Shown here: one piece after another, positions 1 through 7,543 of the stretch | Position numbering within the stretch: position 1 is the first letter of the stretch | How the letters are laid out: every line of letters begins with the position of its first letter | NCBI GenBank assembly: GCA_900316575.1 | Contig: ONDJ01000006.1 | Span: 39,965 to 103,964, forward strand | Direction: 5' to 3' | Source of the DNA: an uncultured Prevotellaceae bacterium | Lineage (GTDB): Bacteria > Bacteroidota > Bacteroidia > Bacteroidales > Bacteroidaceae | DNA: 64,000 nucleotides | Position numbers and translations under genes: made by a program | Notes under the pieces: model-generated | The model's database searches: none | Seen by the model: only the letters and a program-made list of their open reading frames with translations | What the model was told of the DNA's origin: nothing

Positions 1-3000
1 ATGTGGAGTTACGTTACACACTGGGGCGACTGGACAGCTCCCAATGGCCGCGTGCCTGCAGCCTTGCTCGACGTAGCACACAAGAACGGCGTTGGTGTCA
101 GTGGTTTGGCTTCTGTACCCAATGCCTCACTCTCCGACAATTGGGCGAGTTGCTTCAACGACATGGTCAGTGCTGGTGCTGAAAAATCAGCTCAGTTCAT
201 GACTTATTATGGCGTGGATGGTCTTGGCTACAACTCCGAATGGAGCGAAAGCGGAAGCACCGTTAGTGCTCTGATGACCTACCACGGCGCATTGGTTAAG
301 AAAATGCGCGAGACCAATCCACTCTTTGAGAACTTTTGGTACACAGGAACCGCCGATGCTGGTAACATCAACTTTGCAGGCCAACTCGGCTCCTGGAACC
401 AAAACACCTTTGGCGACAAGGACAACATCCGTACCTCCCTCTTCCTCAACTACAACTGGAACTACTCTTCACGCATCAGGACTTCTCAGTCGTTAGCAGC
501 TTCCCTCGGTCGCGACCCGTTGGACCTCTATGCAGGCTTCAACATGCAAGGTGCGAACCCCACTTCTTGGACACTACTTGGCCGCAGTCGCTATAGCATT
601 GGACTTTGGGGTGCTCACAGTGCCAACATGTTCTTCGAAACACGCCATGAGAAAGGTTCTGATCCTGCTGTAAAGCAAGCTACTTACCTCATGCGCACCG
701 AGCGCTGGTTTGGCGGCGGCACACGCAACCCTGCAAACCTGCCTCCTTTCGTTGACTCCGACAACTACAATGCCGACAACTTCTCCTTCCACGGCATGGC
801 CAAGATGATGTCAGCACGCAGTGCCTTGGCATGGAACTTGAGCGAAGAACCCTTCATCACCTACTTCAACCTTGGTAATGGTAAGTTCTTCAATTGGAAT
901 GGTGCGCGTCAGCACAACAGCCAGTGGTACAACATTGGTGTGCAAGACTATCTCCCCACTTGGCGCTATTGGTTTGCCTCTAAGCTACTCGGTCGCCAAG
1001 CTACCGACGTTCCCACCAACGGACTTGATGCCGAATTCAACTGGGACGATGCCTACGTAGGCGGTAGCACCATGCACGTTTATGGTACAGTGAACAACGA
1101 ATACCTCCACCTCTTCAAGACACAATTCGCCTTGCAAGAGGGCGACGTCATAACGTTCCGTTATAAGCTCCTTGAAGGCTCTGCGAATGCCAACCTTGTT
1201 TTCACGGCTGAAGGTGCCGAAAGCGAGCCTATCAATGAGAGCGACTACAACGTGCTCACAACCGCTCAACAACCCGATAATGCCGAATGGGTAACAAAGC
1301 AGTTCACCGTTAGCGGTAACTTGGCTGGCAAGACGCTCGCACTTGTGGCTCTCCACTTCACCAACGCTCAGAACCTTGACCTCTACTTCGGTGAGTTTTC
1401 TATCGTTCGCGGCAGTACTGCAACACCAGCTCAGCCCGTATTGACGAAGACAGAATTGCTCAACGCTCATTCATTGGGTGCTGACGCTAAGCTTATTTGG
1501 AACATGCCCAACAGCAAGCCTGCAACTCAGGTATGTTACAACACGGACGTGAACACAGCGTTCTTCAAACTCTACGCACAACAAGAGGGCAAAGACCCCA
1601 TCTACATGGGTATGACCACCAGTTGGGCAGGCCTCGTCTTCAGTGCACCGATGGACTTCGCTGCTGAAGCTTCTCGCAACGTTCGTTTCGGCGTTTCAGC
1701 CGCAGCTCTCGACCACAAATCAGAATCAGCTATTGCCTGGAGCGACTATACGAATATCAATGAAGTCTATGAGTTTGCAGACGACATTGAAACCAACAAA
1801 ACACTCATCACGCAAGACGAAGTCTTCACGATGGGCTATTCAGATCCGAACCACGAGAGCGGTTCGTGGAAACTTACACATGAAGACGGCAATGTTGCTT
1901 TCTCAGGCGAAGGCCACACCGTTGTTGTTCCTGGTCTCAGCAAGCTCGGCAACTACACTTTGGAATTGGTAGGCGTGGAGCACGACGGCAGTTCTACCAC
2001 AACCACTACACGCAGCTTCCCCAATTACATCACCGTGAACGATGCCAAGTTTGGCCGTCTGCCCGAAATCAACACGTTCACTGCCAATGGCGAAGAAGCT
2101 GGCATCACGGTTGAGAAAGGCACAGACGTACAGATGGCTTACACCGGACGTTTTGCCGACGGCGGTACTTCACAGGCTGTTAGCCTCAATGAGCTCAACT
2201 TCGGCCTCAGCGTAGCCGACGCTGGTCTGACTGGTCAAAACTCCTACTCTTTGGCTTTCTGGATCAAGGTAAACAAAGTCAACGGCAACACGCAGTTCTT
2301 CTCTGTAGCCGACAAGACTGGCACATGGCCACTTACCGACTGGGGTTGGAACTGGAGCACACTGAGCGAAAACGGCTCAATGTCTTTCACCTATCGCAAC
2401 AGCTCTGCCGCCGAAGGACCTGCCTCGTCGCAATATATATATCCCGCTGGCACTCTGCCCATCGGCGTTTGGACTCACGTAGCGATTGTGCTTGATAGCA
2501 AGAGTGATGGTAAAGCTCGTCACATGCTCTATATCAACGGCCAGTTTGTCACACCTACTGTAAACGTCACCAGCACAACGGGAAATAGCGCCACCACCAA
2601 TGTGGCCGACACTTATTACAGCCTCATCGGTAAGGAAGCTTCACAATATATCTCCATCGGTGGTCCCGCAAGCGGACGTGCTGGTATTGATGGTGTGATC
2701 GACAACTTCCAACTCTACAAAAAAGCCATCTCGGCCAACGAAGTAGTTCGTAGCATGGAACCGATGGTTGCAGGCAGTCTGCCCGCTGACCTTTCCTGCC
2801 TTTGGAACTTAGAAGGAGCCTATGCATCCGACTATTCCTTCGCCGCTCTCGGTGAAAGTGCTGGCACAAAGTGCGGTAGCTATCAACTGATGAAGCTTGA
2901 AGGCGAAGGCCGCGCTATGCCCCACTTCGTAGAACCCGTAATAGCTGCAGGTTGTCCGCAGACCATGGATACTAGCTATCCCATCCTCACCACTGCTACT

Positions 3001-3420
3001 TGGGACGCTCCAAAGGCTACGCTGACCAACGAAACAGGCAACAGCGAAGCTGGCTCTGCCACCGTTAAGTACGAAAACGATGGCGTATATAACGTTACCG
3101 TAACGCTGACCAATGCACACGGTAGCGATAGCCGCACTTACACGGCTATCACCGTTGGCGATCCAACAGGCATCAACGAAGTAGCTGCCGATCAGCTCCG
3201 TGCCTTTGTTTCAGGCGAAGTGGTTTACATCGACTTCAAGCAGGCTGGAAACTACGAAGCCAGCGTTTACAATGTAGCAGGCCAGCTCGTTTGCTCCAAG
3301 TCGGCCACCATCAATGGTTCCGACCGCATGCGTCTTGCCCTGCCGCAACCTGGCGTCTATGTAGTACGCATCACCTCGGGTGGCAAGCCCGTTGCCGCTG
3401 TGAAGCTTTTGCGCAAGTAG
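1..3420 (+). CDS. Secreted GH85 endo-beta-N-acetylglucosaminidase, 5' end cut by window
   Basis: Likely cleaves the chitobiose core of N-glycans outside the cell. The open frame runs from base 1, so the true start and signal peptide lie upstream. Within the visible 1139 residues, the first ~330 form the GH85 catalytic region. The segment GVDGLGYNSEWS carries the family's Asn-x-Glu catalytic pair (N78, E80 of the visible part). A LamG/concanavalin-like domain follows at about 745-905 (YSLAFWIK, GVWTHVAIVL). A PKD-like segment sits at about 985-1055, and a T9SS type A sorting domain at about 1065-1139 (NVAGQLV, PGVYVVRI, ends VKLLRK). The sorting domain fits the T9SS genes elsewhere in the window. 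GH85 assignment is from motif recognition; exact glycan specificity is not visible. Confidence 0.85.
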   Translation: MWSYVTHWGDWTAPNGRVPAALLDVAHKNGVGVSGLASVPNASLSDNWASCFNDMVSAGAEKSAQFMTYYGVDGLGYNSEWSESGSTVSALMTYHGALVKKMRETNPLFENFWYTGTADAGNINFAGQLGSWNQNTFGDKDNIRTSLFLNYNWNYSSRIRTSQSLAASLGRDPLDLYAGFNMQGANPTSWTLLGRSRYSIGLWGAHSANMFFETRHEKGSDPAVKQATYLMRTERWFGGGTRNPANLPPFVDSDNYNADNFSFHGMAKMMSARSALAWNLSEEPFITYFNLGNGKFFNWNGARQHNSQWYNIGVQDYLPTWRYWFASKLLGRQATDVPTNGLDAEFNWDDAYVGGSTMHVYGTVNNEYLHLFKTQFALQEGDVITFRYKLLEGSANANLVFTAEGAESEPINESDYNVLTTAQQPDNAEWVTKQFTVSGNLAGKTLALVALHFTNAQNLDLYFGEFSIVRGSTATPAQPVLTKTELLNAHSLGADAKLIWNMPNSKPATQVCYNTDVNTAFFKLYAQQEGKDPIYMGMTTSWAGLVFSAPMDFAAEASRNVRFGVSAAALDHKSESAIAWSDYTNINEVYEFADDIETNKTLITQDEVFTMGYSDPNHESGSWKLTHEDGNVAFSGEGHTVVVPGLSKLGNYTLELVGVEHDGSSTTTTTRSFPNYITVNDAKFGRLPEINTFTANGEEAGITVEKGTDVQMAYTGRFADGGTSQAVSLNELNFGLSVADAGLTGQNSYSLAFWIKVNKVNGNTQFFSVADKTGTWPLTDWGWNWSTLSENGSMSFTYRNSSAAEGPASSQYIYPAGTLPIGVWTHVAIVLDSKSDGKARHMLYINGQFVTPTVNVTSTTGNSATTNVADTYYSLIGKEASQYISIGGPASGRAGIDGVIDNFQLYKKAISANEVVRSMEPMVAGSLPADLSCLWNLEGAYASDYSFAALGESAGTKCGSYQLMKLEGEGRAMPHFVEPVIAAGCPQTMDTSYPILTTATWDAPKATLTNETGNSEAGSATVKYENDGVYNVTVTLTNAHGSDSRTYTAITVGDPTGINEVAADQLRAFVSGEVVYIDFKQAGNYEASVYNVAGQLVCSKSATINGSDRMRLALPQPGVYVVRITSGGKPVAAVKLLRK

Positions 3421-3451
3421 GCACAGCCACACAAATACTTCATCACAAAAG

Positions 3452-3484
3452 CTCCCCCGCACTGTGATTACTAGTGCGGGGGAG
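3452..3484 (+). terminator. Rho-independent terminator after the GH85 gene
   Basis: A perfect 12-bp stem (ctcccccgcact / agtgcgggggag) encloses a 9-nt loop and is followed by a short T-rich stretch (ttctt). It begins 32 nt after the GH85 stop codon. Confidence 0.8.
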
Positions 3485-3554
3485 TTCTTATGTAACTATC
3501 CGACAATCGCCGTATTGTTTTAGCAATACTTGTGCAATTGCATGTAGCCTTTCG

Positions 3555-3722
3555 ATGATGAAAGTGCGCTGCAAAACGAACTCGCCTACTTGGATGTGGA
3601 AAATATCCGAAGCAGGGAGTTGGGCGGATAATTTCTCAACGGCAGTACGGGGTTATGCTTCATGCTCGCTATCGACGAGCCTATCGATTTGCAATATGAC
3701 ACAGACGAGTGGAACGAATAAT
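3555..3722 (+). pseudogene. Relic of a phage-type gene upstream of the gp10-like relic
   Basis: In one frame the DNA reads like coding sequence (LQNELAYLDVENIRSREL, then a stop, then LAIDEPIDLQYDTDEWNE and a stop). One in-frame TAA interrupts it, and its final stop overlaps the region of the ATG of the next phage-like frame, as in phage structural operons. I do not recognise the family. Interpretation as decayed prophage DNA is an inference from this arrangement and from the neighbouring fragments. Confidence 0.4.
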
Positions 3723-4160
3723 CAGCAGAAGCAGCACCTTATCCGTACCTATTCCAAAGAATGGTACGAAAAGATGATAGAAATCTGGCGCGACCGCCTT
3801 GATGTGATGGGCATCCGCGACACGGGTGCACTGCGCTCGTCCGTGCAGAAAGGCACATTCAACATCGAAGACGCTGGCGGGCAAATGACGTTACTCTACT
3901 TGACCTACGGAATCTATGTCGATCTCGGCATAGGCAATGGGTATCGTCTGGGCAATGGCGGAAACTTGCCGTTCATCGACCCCGTTTATCGCCACGAGCA
4001 CCACAATAAGAAGCCCCGCACTCGCCGTCCGTGGCTCAATGTGTCGTGGTTTATCTCCACGCAGGCCTTAAAGGAAAAACTCTGTGAACTCATCGGCGAG
4101 GAGCTTTCGGGGCTTTTTGATAATTTAGGACACTATTGCACAATTCCTACTTTTTGGTAA
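3696..4160 (+). CDS. Phage-derived HK97 gp10-like protein, probably a remnant
   Basis: The open frame extends to 3474, but residues before the ATG at 3696 are low-quality and overlap another frame that reads better as a decayed gene, so 3696 is taken as the start (154 residues). The body (WYEKMIEIWRDRLDVMGI, DTGALRSSV, LTYGIYVDLGIGNGY) resembles phage head-tail or tail-completion proteins of the HK97 gp10 type seen in Bacteroidales prophages. The end (residues after GEELSGLFDNLG) looks like readthrough into unrelated DNA, suggesting a truncated C-terminus. No other complete phage gene is present, so it is probably non-functional. Family assignment is moderate. Confidence 0.45.
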   Translation: MTQTSGTNNQQKQHLIRTYSKEWYEKMIEIWRDRLDVMGIRDTGALRSSVQKGTFNIEDAGGQMTLLYLTYGIYVDLGIGNGYRLGNGGNLPFIDPVYRHEHHNKKPRTRRPWLNVSWFISTQALKEKLCELIGEELSGLFDNLGHYCTIPTFW

Positions 4161-4180
4161 CTATGTCACCTTTTGGTGCC

Positions 4181-4214
4181 TTTTTGTGGGAGTGAAAAAA
4201 TTGCCGTACCTTTG
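4181..4214 (+). promoter_or_regulatory. Bacteroidota promoter of the cupin gene
   Basis: The -7 box TACCTTTG (4207-4214) matches TAnnTTTG, and a TTTTTG element (4181-4186) lies 20 bp upstream at the -33 position. Transcription would start about 40 nt before the cupin ATG. Confidence 0.7.
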
Positions 4215-4259
4215 CACTCGCAAACAAGAAACAAGTAACAATTTAAACGTATAAGAACA

Positions 4260-4715
4260 ATGAAACAGATTGAGACAATTAAGACGGGTAAGAACTACAG
4301 CGCAGTGAGCGTGGGTAAGATAGACGAGATTATCGAGCATGTGCTGCCGATGGGTCCTAATGTGATGATTCAAGGCAAGGTGTTTGCAGGTCAGGCCGTG
4401 GGTGCTACAGGTAGTGAGTTGAGTTTCCAGACGCTGGTGCCCGGTCAGGACAGTGGTTTCCTACACACGCACAAAACGCATGAGGAGCTGTACATCATCC
4501 TGAAGGGCGAGGGCGAGTATCAGGTGGACGGCGAGATATTCCCCGTCAGTGAGGGCACTATCGTGCGTGTGGCTCCCGATGGCAAGCGTGCACTGAAGAA
4601 CACGGGCAAGGAGAACCTGACGATGCTCTGCATCCAGTACAAGGCCAATGCCTTCACGGAGGCTGACAGCCCCATGACGGACGGCGTGATTCTTCAGGAA
4701 GAACTGAAATGGTAA
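4260..4715 (+). CDS. Single-domain cupin protein
   Basis: A 151-residue cytoplasmic protein with one cupin_2 barrel. The first conserved motif is visible as HTHKTHEELYIILKGEGEY (about residues 70-88), with two His plus Glu as likely metal ligands. The second is around GTIVRVAPDGKRALKN. No signal peptide is present. It has its own promoter and is flanked on both sides by phage relics, so it is a free-standing gene. Cupins of this size bind small molecules or act as isomerases or dioxygenases; the substrate cannot be told from sequence. Confidence 0.85.
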   Translation: MKQIETIKTGKNYSAVSVGKIDEIIEHVLPMGPNVMIQGKVFAGQAVGATGSELSFQTLVPGQDSGFLHTHKTHEELYIILKGEGEYQVDGEIFPVSEGTIVRVAPDGKRALKNTGKENLTMLCIQYKANAFTEADSPMTDGVILQEELKW

Positions 4716-4856
4716 GCCTGGCGATGGAACGAGCATTGCAATTTCTTCGCAATCATAAGGATGTTGCCCTAGCTACGAGCGAGGACACCTAAGTTGCACA
4801 TCTTCCAAGTTATGAAGCAGGAAGGCAACGTGCTCTACTTTTCCACCCCCTCACCC

Positions 4857-4898
4857 AAGCGTGCTACCTTTGGCCTACGAACCAAACGTAGCACGCTT
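4857..4898 (+). terminator. Stem-loop, probable terminator downstream of the cupin gene
   Basis: Perfect 11-bp arms aagcgtgctac / gtagcacgctt with a 20-nt loop, followed by tttcg. It lies about 140 nt past the cupin stop and directly before the tape-measure-like fragment. Confidence 0.5.
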
Positions 4899-4903
4899 TT
4901 CGT

Positions 4904-5071
4904 ATGACCTCCACCGACATCAAAACCATTGAACTCATCGTCAACAGTGAGCAGGCGAAGAAACGCCTTAGCGAGCTGAACCATCGGTTTTCGCGCATTT
5001 CCGACCTTTGCACCGCTTATTCCGGAAAGCCGCGAAGCCGACCAGCTCTTTATGTCAAGGCTTCCGAATAG
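4904..5071 (+). pseudogene. N-terminal fragment of a phage tail tape-measure protein
   Basis: A 55-codon frame starts MTSTDIKTIELIVNSEQAKK and ends at a TAG. The opening strongly resembles the N-terminus of Bacteroidales phage tape-measure proteins, which are normally many hundreds of residues long. Here the coiled-coil body is missing. With the gp10-like relic 0.8 kb upstream it marks a decayed prophage. Confidence 0.45.
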
Positions 5072-5238
5072 GTGCGCAGGTATGGCGGACAGCATGAGGG
5101 GTGTACGATGATTCCAGCTCATAGACAACTTCATCCCATTCTAAAAGCGTAACTTCCCGAAAGCAACTGCGTCGTTGCTCAGTCAGAGACTTTCGCTCAA
5201 AAAAACGCTATGTCTTTGCACGAAGCAGCCTATGTTTT

Positions 5239-5330
5239 CGGTGCGCATCGTACGGTGTTCACGTAATTTTCGTACGGTGTTCACGTAATTTTCGTACGGC
5301 GCGCACGTAAACATCGTACGGTGCGCACCG
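5239..5330. repeat. Array of short palindromes at 22-bp spacing (array A)
   Basis: Four units beginning cgtacgg start at 5249, 5271, 5293 and 5315, exactly 22 bp apart. Each holds a palindromic core of the type CGGTGnnCAC; the last, cggtgcgcaccg, is perfect. A fifth core sits at 5239-5250. Spacers are A/T-rich. No coding frame uses the array. The architecture matches arrays at 53453-53601 and 62846-62925, though the core sequence differs. Confidence 0.8.
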
Positions 5331-5437
5331 AAAAGGTCCTATCGTGTTTCCGCAACGATAGGGTTGTTTGCGTGTAGCCATCCAAAGAAAGTCGTGGTTA
5401 TTGTGCTACTGCGTGAGATTTGAAAACCTTATAAAAC

Positions 5438-5521
5438 GCTTGTAGCAGGCGAGACGCCTGCGCTCCTAAGGTTACAGCGGCAGGGAGTGTTACGTGAGGG
5501 AGCGCGGGCATCCCACCCATG
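5438..5521. repeat. Two REP-like GC-rich palindromic elements
   Basis: One element lies in minus orientation (gcaggcgagacgcctgcgctcc) and a second in plus orientation (gggagcgcgggcatcccacc). They match the dispersed element (about GGGAGCGCGGGCATCCCGCCCGC) also seen near 41.7, 47.2, 50.3 and 63.3 kb. Confidence 0.6.
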
Positions 5522-5650
5522 AATAGAAAAGAGAAAGTACAAGTTAGGTTATGCAGCACACCAAGAAAGGAGGCGGCGGACATCTACGAGATGCTAGCAT
5601 ACAAGAAAATGCCTTTCTGGAAGAAAATAAAAGTTTGTAGTACACAGTAA
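5519..5650 (+). CDS. Possible 43-residue basic peptide
   Basis: An ATG frame starts at the edge of the REP-like element: MNRKEKVQVRLCSTPRKEAA, then a short segment ending KKIKVCSTQ. The composition is protein-like (Lys-rich, with a plausible amphipathic EAADIYEMLAYKK stretch). There is no promoter match and no recognised family. The last coding bases (gtttgtagtacaca) recur at about 5730, so the region contains a small duplication. It could equally be a fragment of a decayed gene. Confidence 0.25.
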   Translation: MNRKEKVQVRLCSTPRKEAADIYEMLAYKKMPFWKKIKVCSTQ

Positions 5651-5753
5651 AGGAAACAGAAACGCTAAACCTGTGGTAGCAGCAAGAAAATCAGAAAATA
5701 GAGGGCAAAGTTGGGATAGATGGTTACGTTTGTAGTACACATATCGGGCGAAA

Positions 5754-5794
5754 CAAAAAGAGCCGTTAGTTCATGGGTGACATGAGCTAACGGC
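5754..5794 (-). terminator. Terminator of the minus-strand signalling island
   Basis: Arms gccgttagttcatg / catgagctaacggc (13 of 14 paired) with a 5-nt loop, followed on the minus strand by a U-rich run (ctttttgttt). It lies 31 nt past the stop of the last island gene. Confidence 0.8.
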
Positions 5795-5825
5795 AAATGC
5801 GTGTTTACTTCGCGCTTTCGAACTG

Positions 5826-6668
5826 TTATACGACCATCACGAGCCTGAAACCAAGGATATTAAAGCCCTCGGACTGGGGGTCGAATGTGGCGCGATAAGA
5901 TACGCGGCACTTCACATCGTCGTCGCCCCAACAGCCACCGCGAGCCATACGATTTGAACCAGAACTGGGGCCCTGCGGATTGGTGGGGATGGAACTGAAG
6001 GAGGCATAATAATCGGCACTATACCAGTCGGTAACGATTTCATAAACATTGCCCGACATATCGTAGAGTCCCAGTTCATTGGCTTGCTTTGTTCCCACAC
6101 GATGTACATCGCTGCCACTATTACTACCAAACCAGCCTACTTCTCTCAAATCATTTCCTCCAGCATACTTATACCCTTTGGAATGAGCACCGCCACGAGC
6201 GGCGTATTCCCATTCAGCCTCGGAGGGCAGGCGAAACACGTGACGGGCCTGCTTGATGCTTGGATGATTGTTGAGCTTGCGAATGAAGGTTTGAACATTA
6301 TTCCACGAAACGTTATAGACGGGCATCTGAAGCAAATCGCCTTCGTCGCATGGGTTTGTACCCATCACGGCTAACCAAAGTTCTTGCGTAACTTCGAACA
6401 CACCTATAGCAAAATCGCTCACACGCACACGATGGGCTGGCGACTCGTCGCTATCGGCACTATTTTGCTGCTCGCTCGTAGCTCCCATGTTGAACACTCC
6501 GCCCGTAACTTTTTTCATCCTGATGGGCGGAAGCTCGTCCGCCATGATCGTGATATTACCTTCGACGTCAAGTTTGAGGGATGCCTTTTGAGCTACGTCC
6601 ATACTGGTCAATCCTAATATGAATAGCACAGCAAAACAACTTGCTGAAAGCAGATATAAAGTTTTCAT
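5826..6668 (-). CDS. FGE-sulfatase (SUMF1-fold) protein with N-terminal signal/anchor, island gene 12
   Basis: 280 residues. A hydrophobic segment at 4-22 precedes a SUMF1/FGE-type C-lectin-like domain at about 45-280 (FEVTQELWLAVMG, VYNVSWNNVQTFI, FRLPSEAEWEYAARGG, ARGGCW, LGFRLVMV). This fold includes formylglycine-generating enzymes and many non-catalytic surface proteins such as GldK. The usual GNVWEWCQDWY block reads GNVYEIVTDWY here, so the normal Trp and Cys are lost, arguing for a binding or structural role. It is the last gene of the operon, 24 nt after a paralogue. Attachment to the kinase/phosphatase island suggests a periplasmic sensor or effector, which is inference. Confidence 0.85.
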   Translation of the reverse strand: MKTLYLLSASCFAVLFILGLTSMDVAQKASLKLDVEGNITIMADELPPIRMKKVTGGVFNMGATSEQQNSADSDESPAHRVRVSDFAIGVFEVTQELWLAVMGTNPCDEGDLLQMPVYNVSWNNVQTFIRKLNNHPSIKQARHVFRLPSEAEWEYAARGGAHSKGYKYAGGNDLREVGWFGSNSGSDVHRVGTKQANELGLYDMSGNVYEIVTDWYSADYYASFSSIPTNPQGPSSGSNRMARGGCWGDDDVKCRVSYRATFDPQSEGFNILGFRLVMVV

Positions 6669-6692
6669 AATCGCAATCGTTATTTATGATGA

Positions 6693-7532
6693 TTAATACT
6701 GTTCAATAACCAGACGGAAACCTAAATCGGGAGAGCGATAAGAGGCTGTATCAGCATTGCGCGCTGTAACTCGAAGCTTATTTTCTGAAGAACGAAAACT
6801 TCCGCCGCGATATACAAACACGGATGGCCCTGACGTGACAACGGGATTTTTCTGTTCTTTGCTGCTATATTCGCAATAACGATCTTGTACCCATTCGGCT
6901 ACATTTCCAGAAAGGTCGTAAATGCCTGGGGCTACATCTTGTAACTGCCCCACCTCGTGAGTCAGCCCGTCACTATTAGTGGCGAACCAAGCTACGATCT
7001 GTGCGTTGTCGCTGCCTGCAAAACGTTGGAAAGGAAGACCCTGAGACGCTCCCGTTGCTACATATTCCCACTCGGCTTCTGACGGAAGACGAAAATGGAA
7101 ATTGAAACTTTGAATATCAGGATGCTGATTGAGCCGAGCTATAAACTCTTGGCAATCATTCCAGCTTACATTTTCTACGGGAAACTTAGGACCGACGTGA
7201 CTTGAGGGATTGTTGTTCATCACGGCTTCCCACAATTCTTGTGTCACTTCATAACGTGAAAGGTTAAACGCTTTGATATGCACATGGTGCGCTGGAAACT
7301 CATTGCCTATCGCTAAGTGGTCGGTTGCTGATGCTCCCATCATATACTCACCAGCTGGAATTTTCTTTGCTTTTATTTCGGGCAAAGACTGAAACGAGAG
7401 CGAAATGCTACCGTCACTATATACTTCTTGGACACTCCTATTAGGACGACTGAACGCTAAGGCTATTAAAGCGAAAATTATTCCTAAACAAAGCGGGACT
7501 AAAGGATAATAAAATTTAGTATGAAAACTCAT
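6693..7532 (-). CDS. FGE-sulfatase (SUMF1-fold) protein, island gene 11
   Basis: 279 residues. An N-terminal membrane segment at about 8-28 (PLVPLCLGIIFALIALAF) is followed by the SUMF1 domain (YEVTQELWEAVMNNNPSS, VENVSWNDCQEFIARLNQ, FRLPSEAEWEY, IYDLSGNVAEWVQDRY, YRGGSF, DLGFRLVIE). It is a close paralogue of the next gene downstream, differing most in the linker after the anchor. It lies 11 nt after the kinase gene and so is co-transcribed with it. The domain would sit in the periplasm or on the surface. Whether it converts Cys to formylglycine or only binds a ligand is not decidable; no sulfatase gene is nearby. Confidence 0.87.
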   Translation of the reverse strand: MSFHTKFYYPLVPLCLGIIFALIALAFSRPNRSVQEVYSDGSISLSFQSLPEIKAKKIPAGEYMMGASATDHLAIGNEFPAHHVHIKAFNLSRYEVTQELWEAVMNNNPSSHVGPKFPVENVSWNDCQEFIARLNQHPDIQSFNFHFRLPSEAEWEYVATGASQGLPFQRFAGSDNAQIVAWFATNSDGLTHEVGQLQDVAPGIYDLSGNVAEWVQDRYCEYSSKEQKNPVVTSGPSVFVYRGGSFRSSENKLRVTARNADTASYRSPDLGFRLVIEQY

Positions 7533-7543
7533 AAATGCAAAAC

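Larger units (their letters stand above)
5072..5825. other. Gene-poor stretch between phage relics and the signalling island
   Basis: It holds palindrome array A, two REP-like elements, a doubtful 43-residue frame, a duplicated 14-bp word (gtttgtagtacaca at about 5632 and 5729), and the terminator of the minus-strand island. I see no convincing full-length gene. Confidence 0.6.

Noticed and set aside
3474-3695. N-terminal 74 codons of the long frame ending at 4160
   Set aside because: The start lies inside the terminator stem and the sequence overlaps a better-reading relic in another frame.
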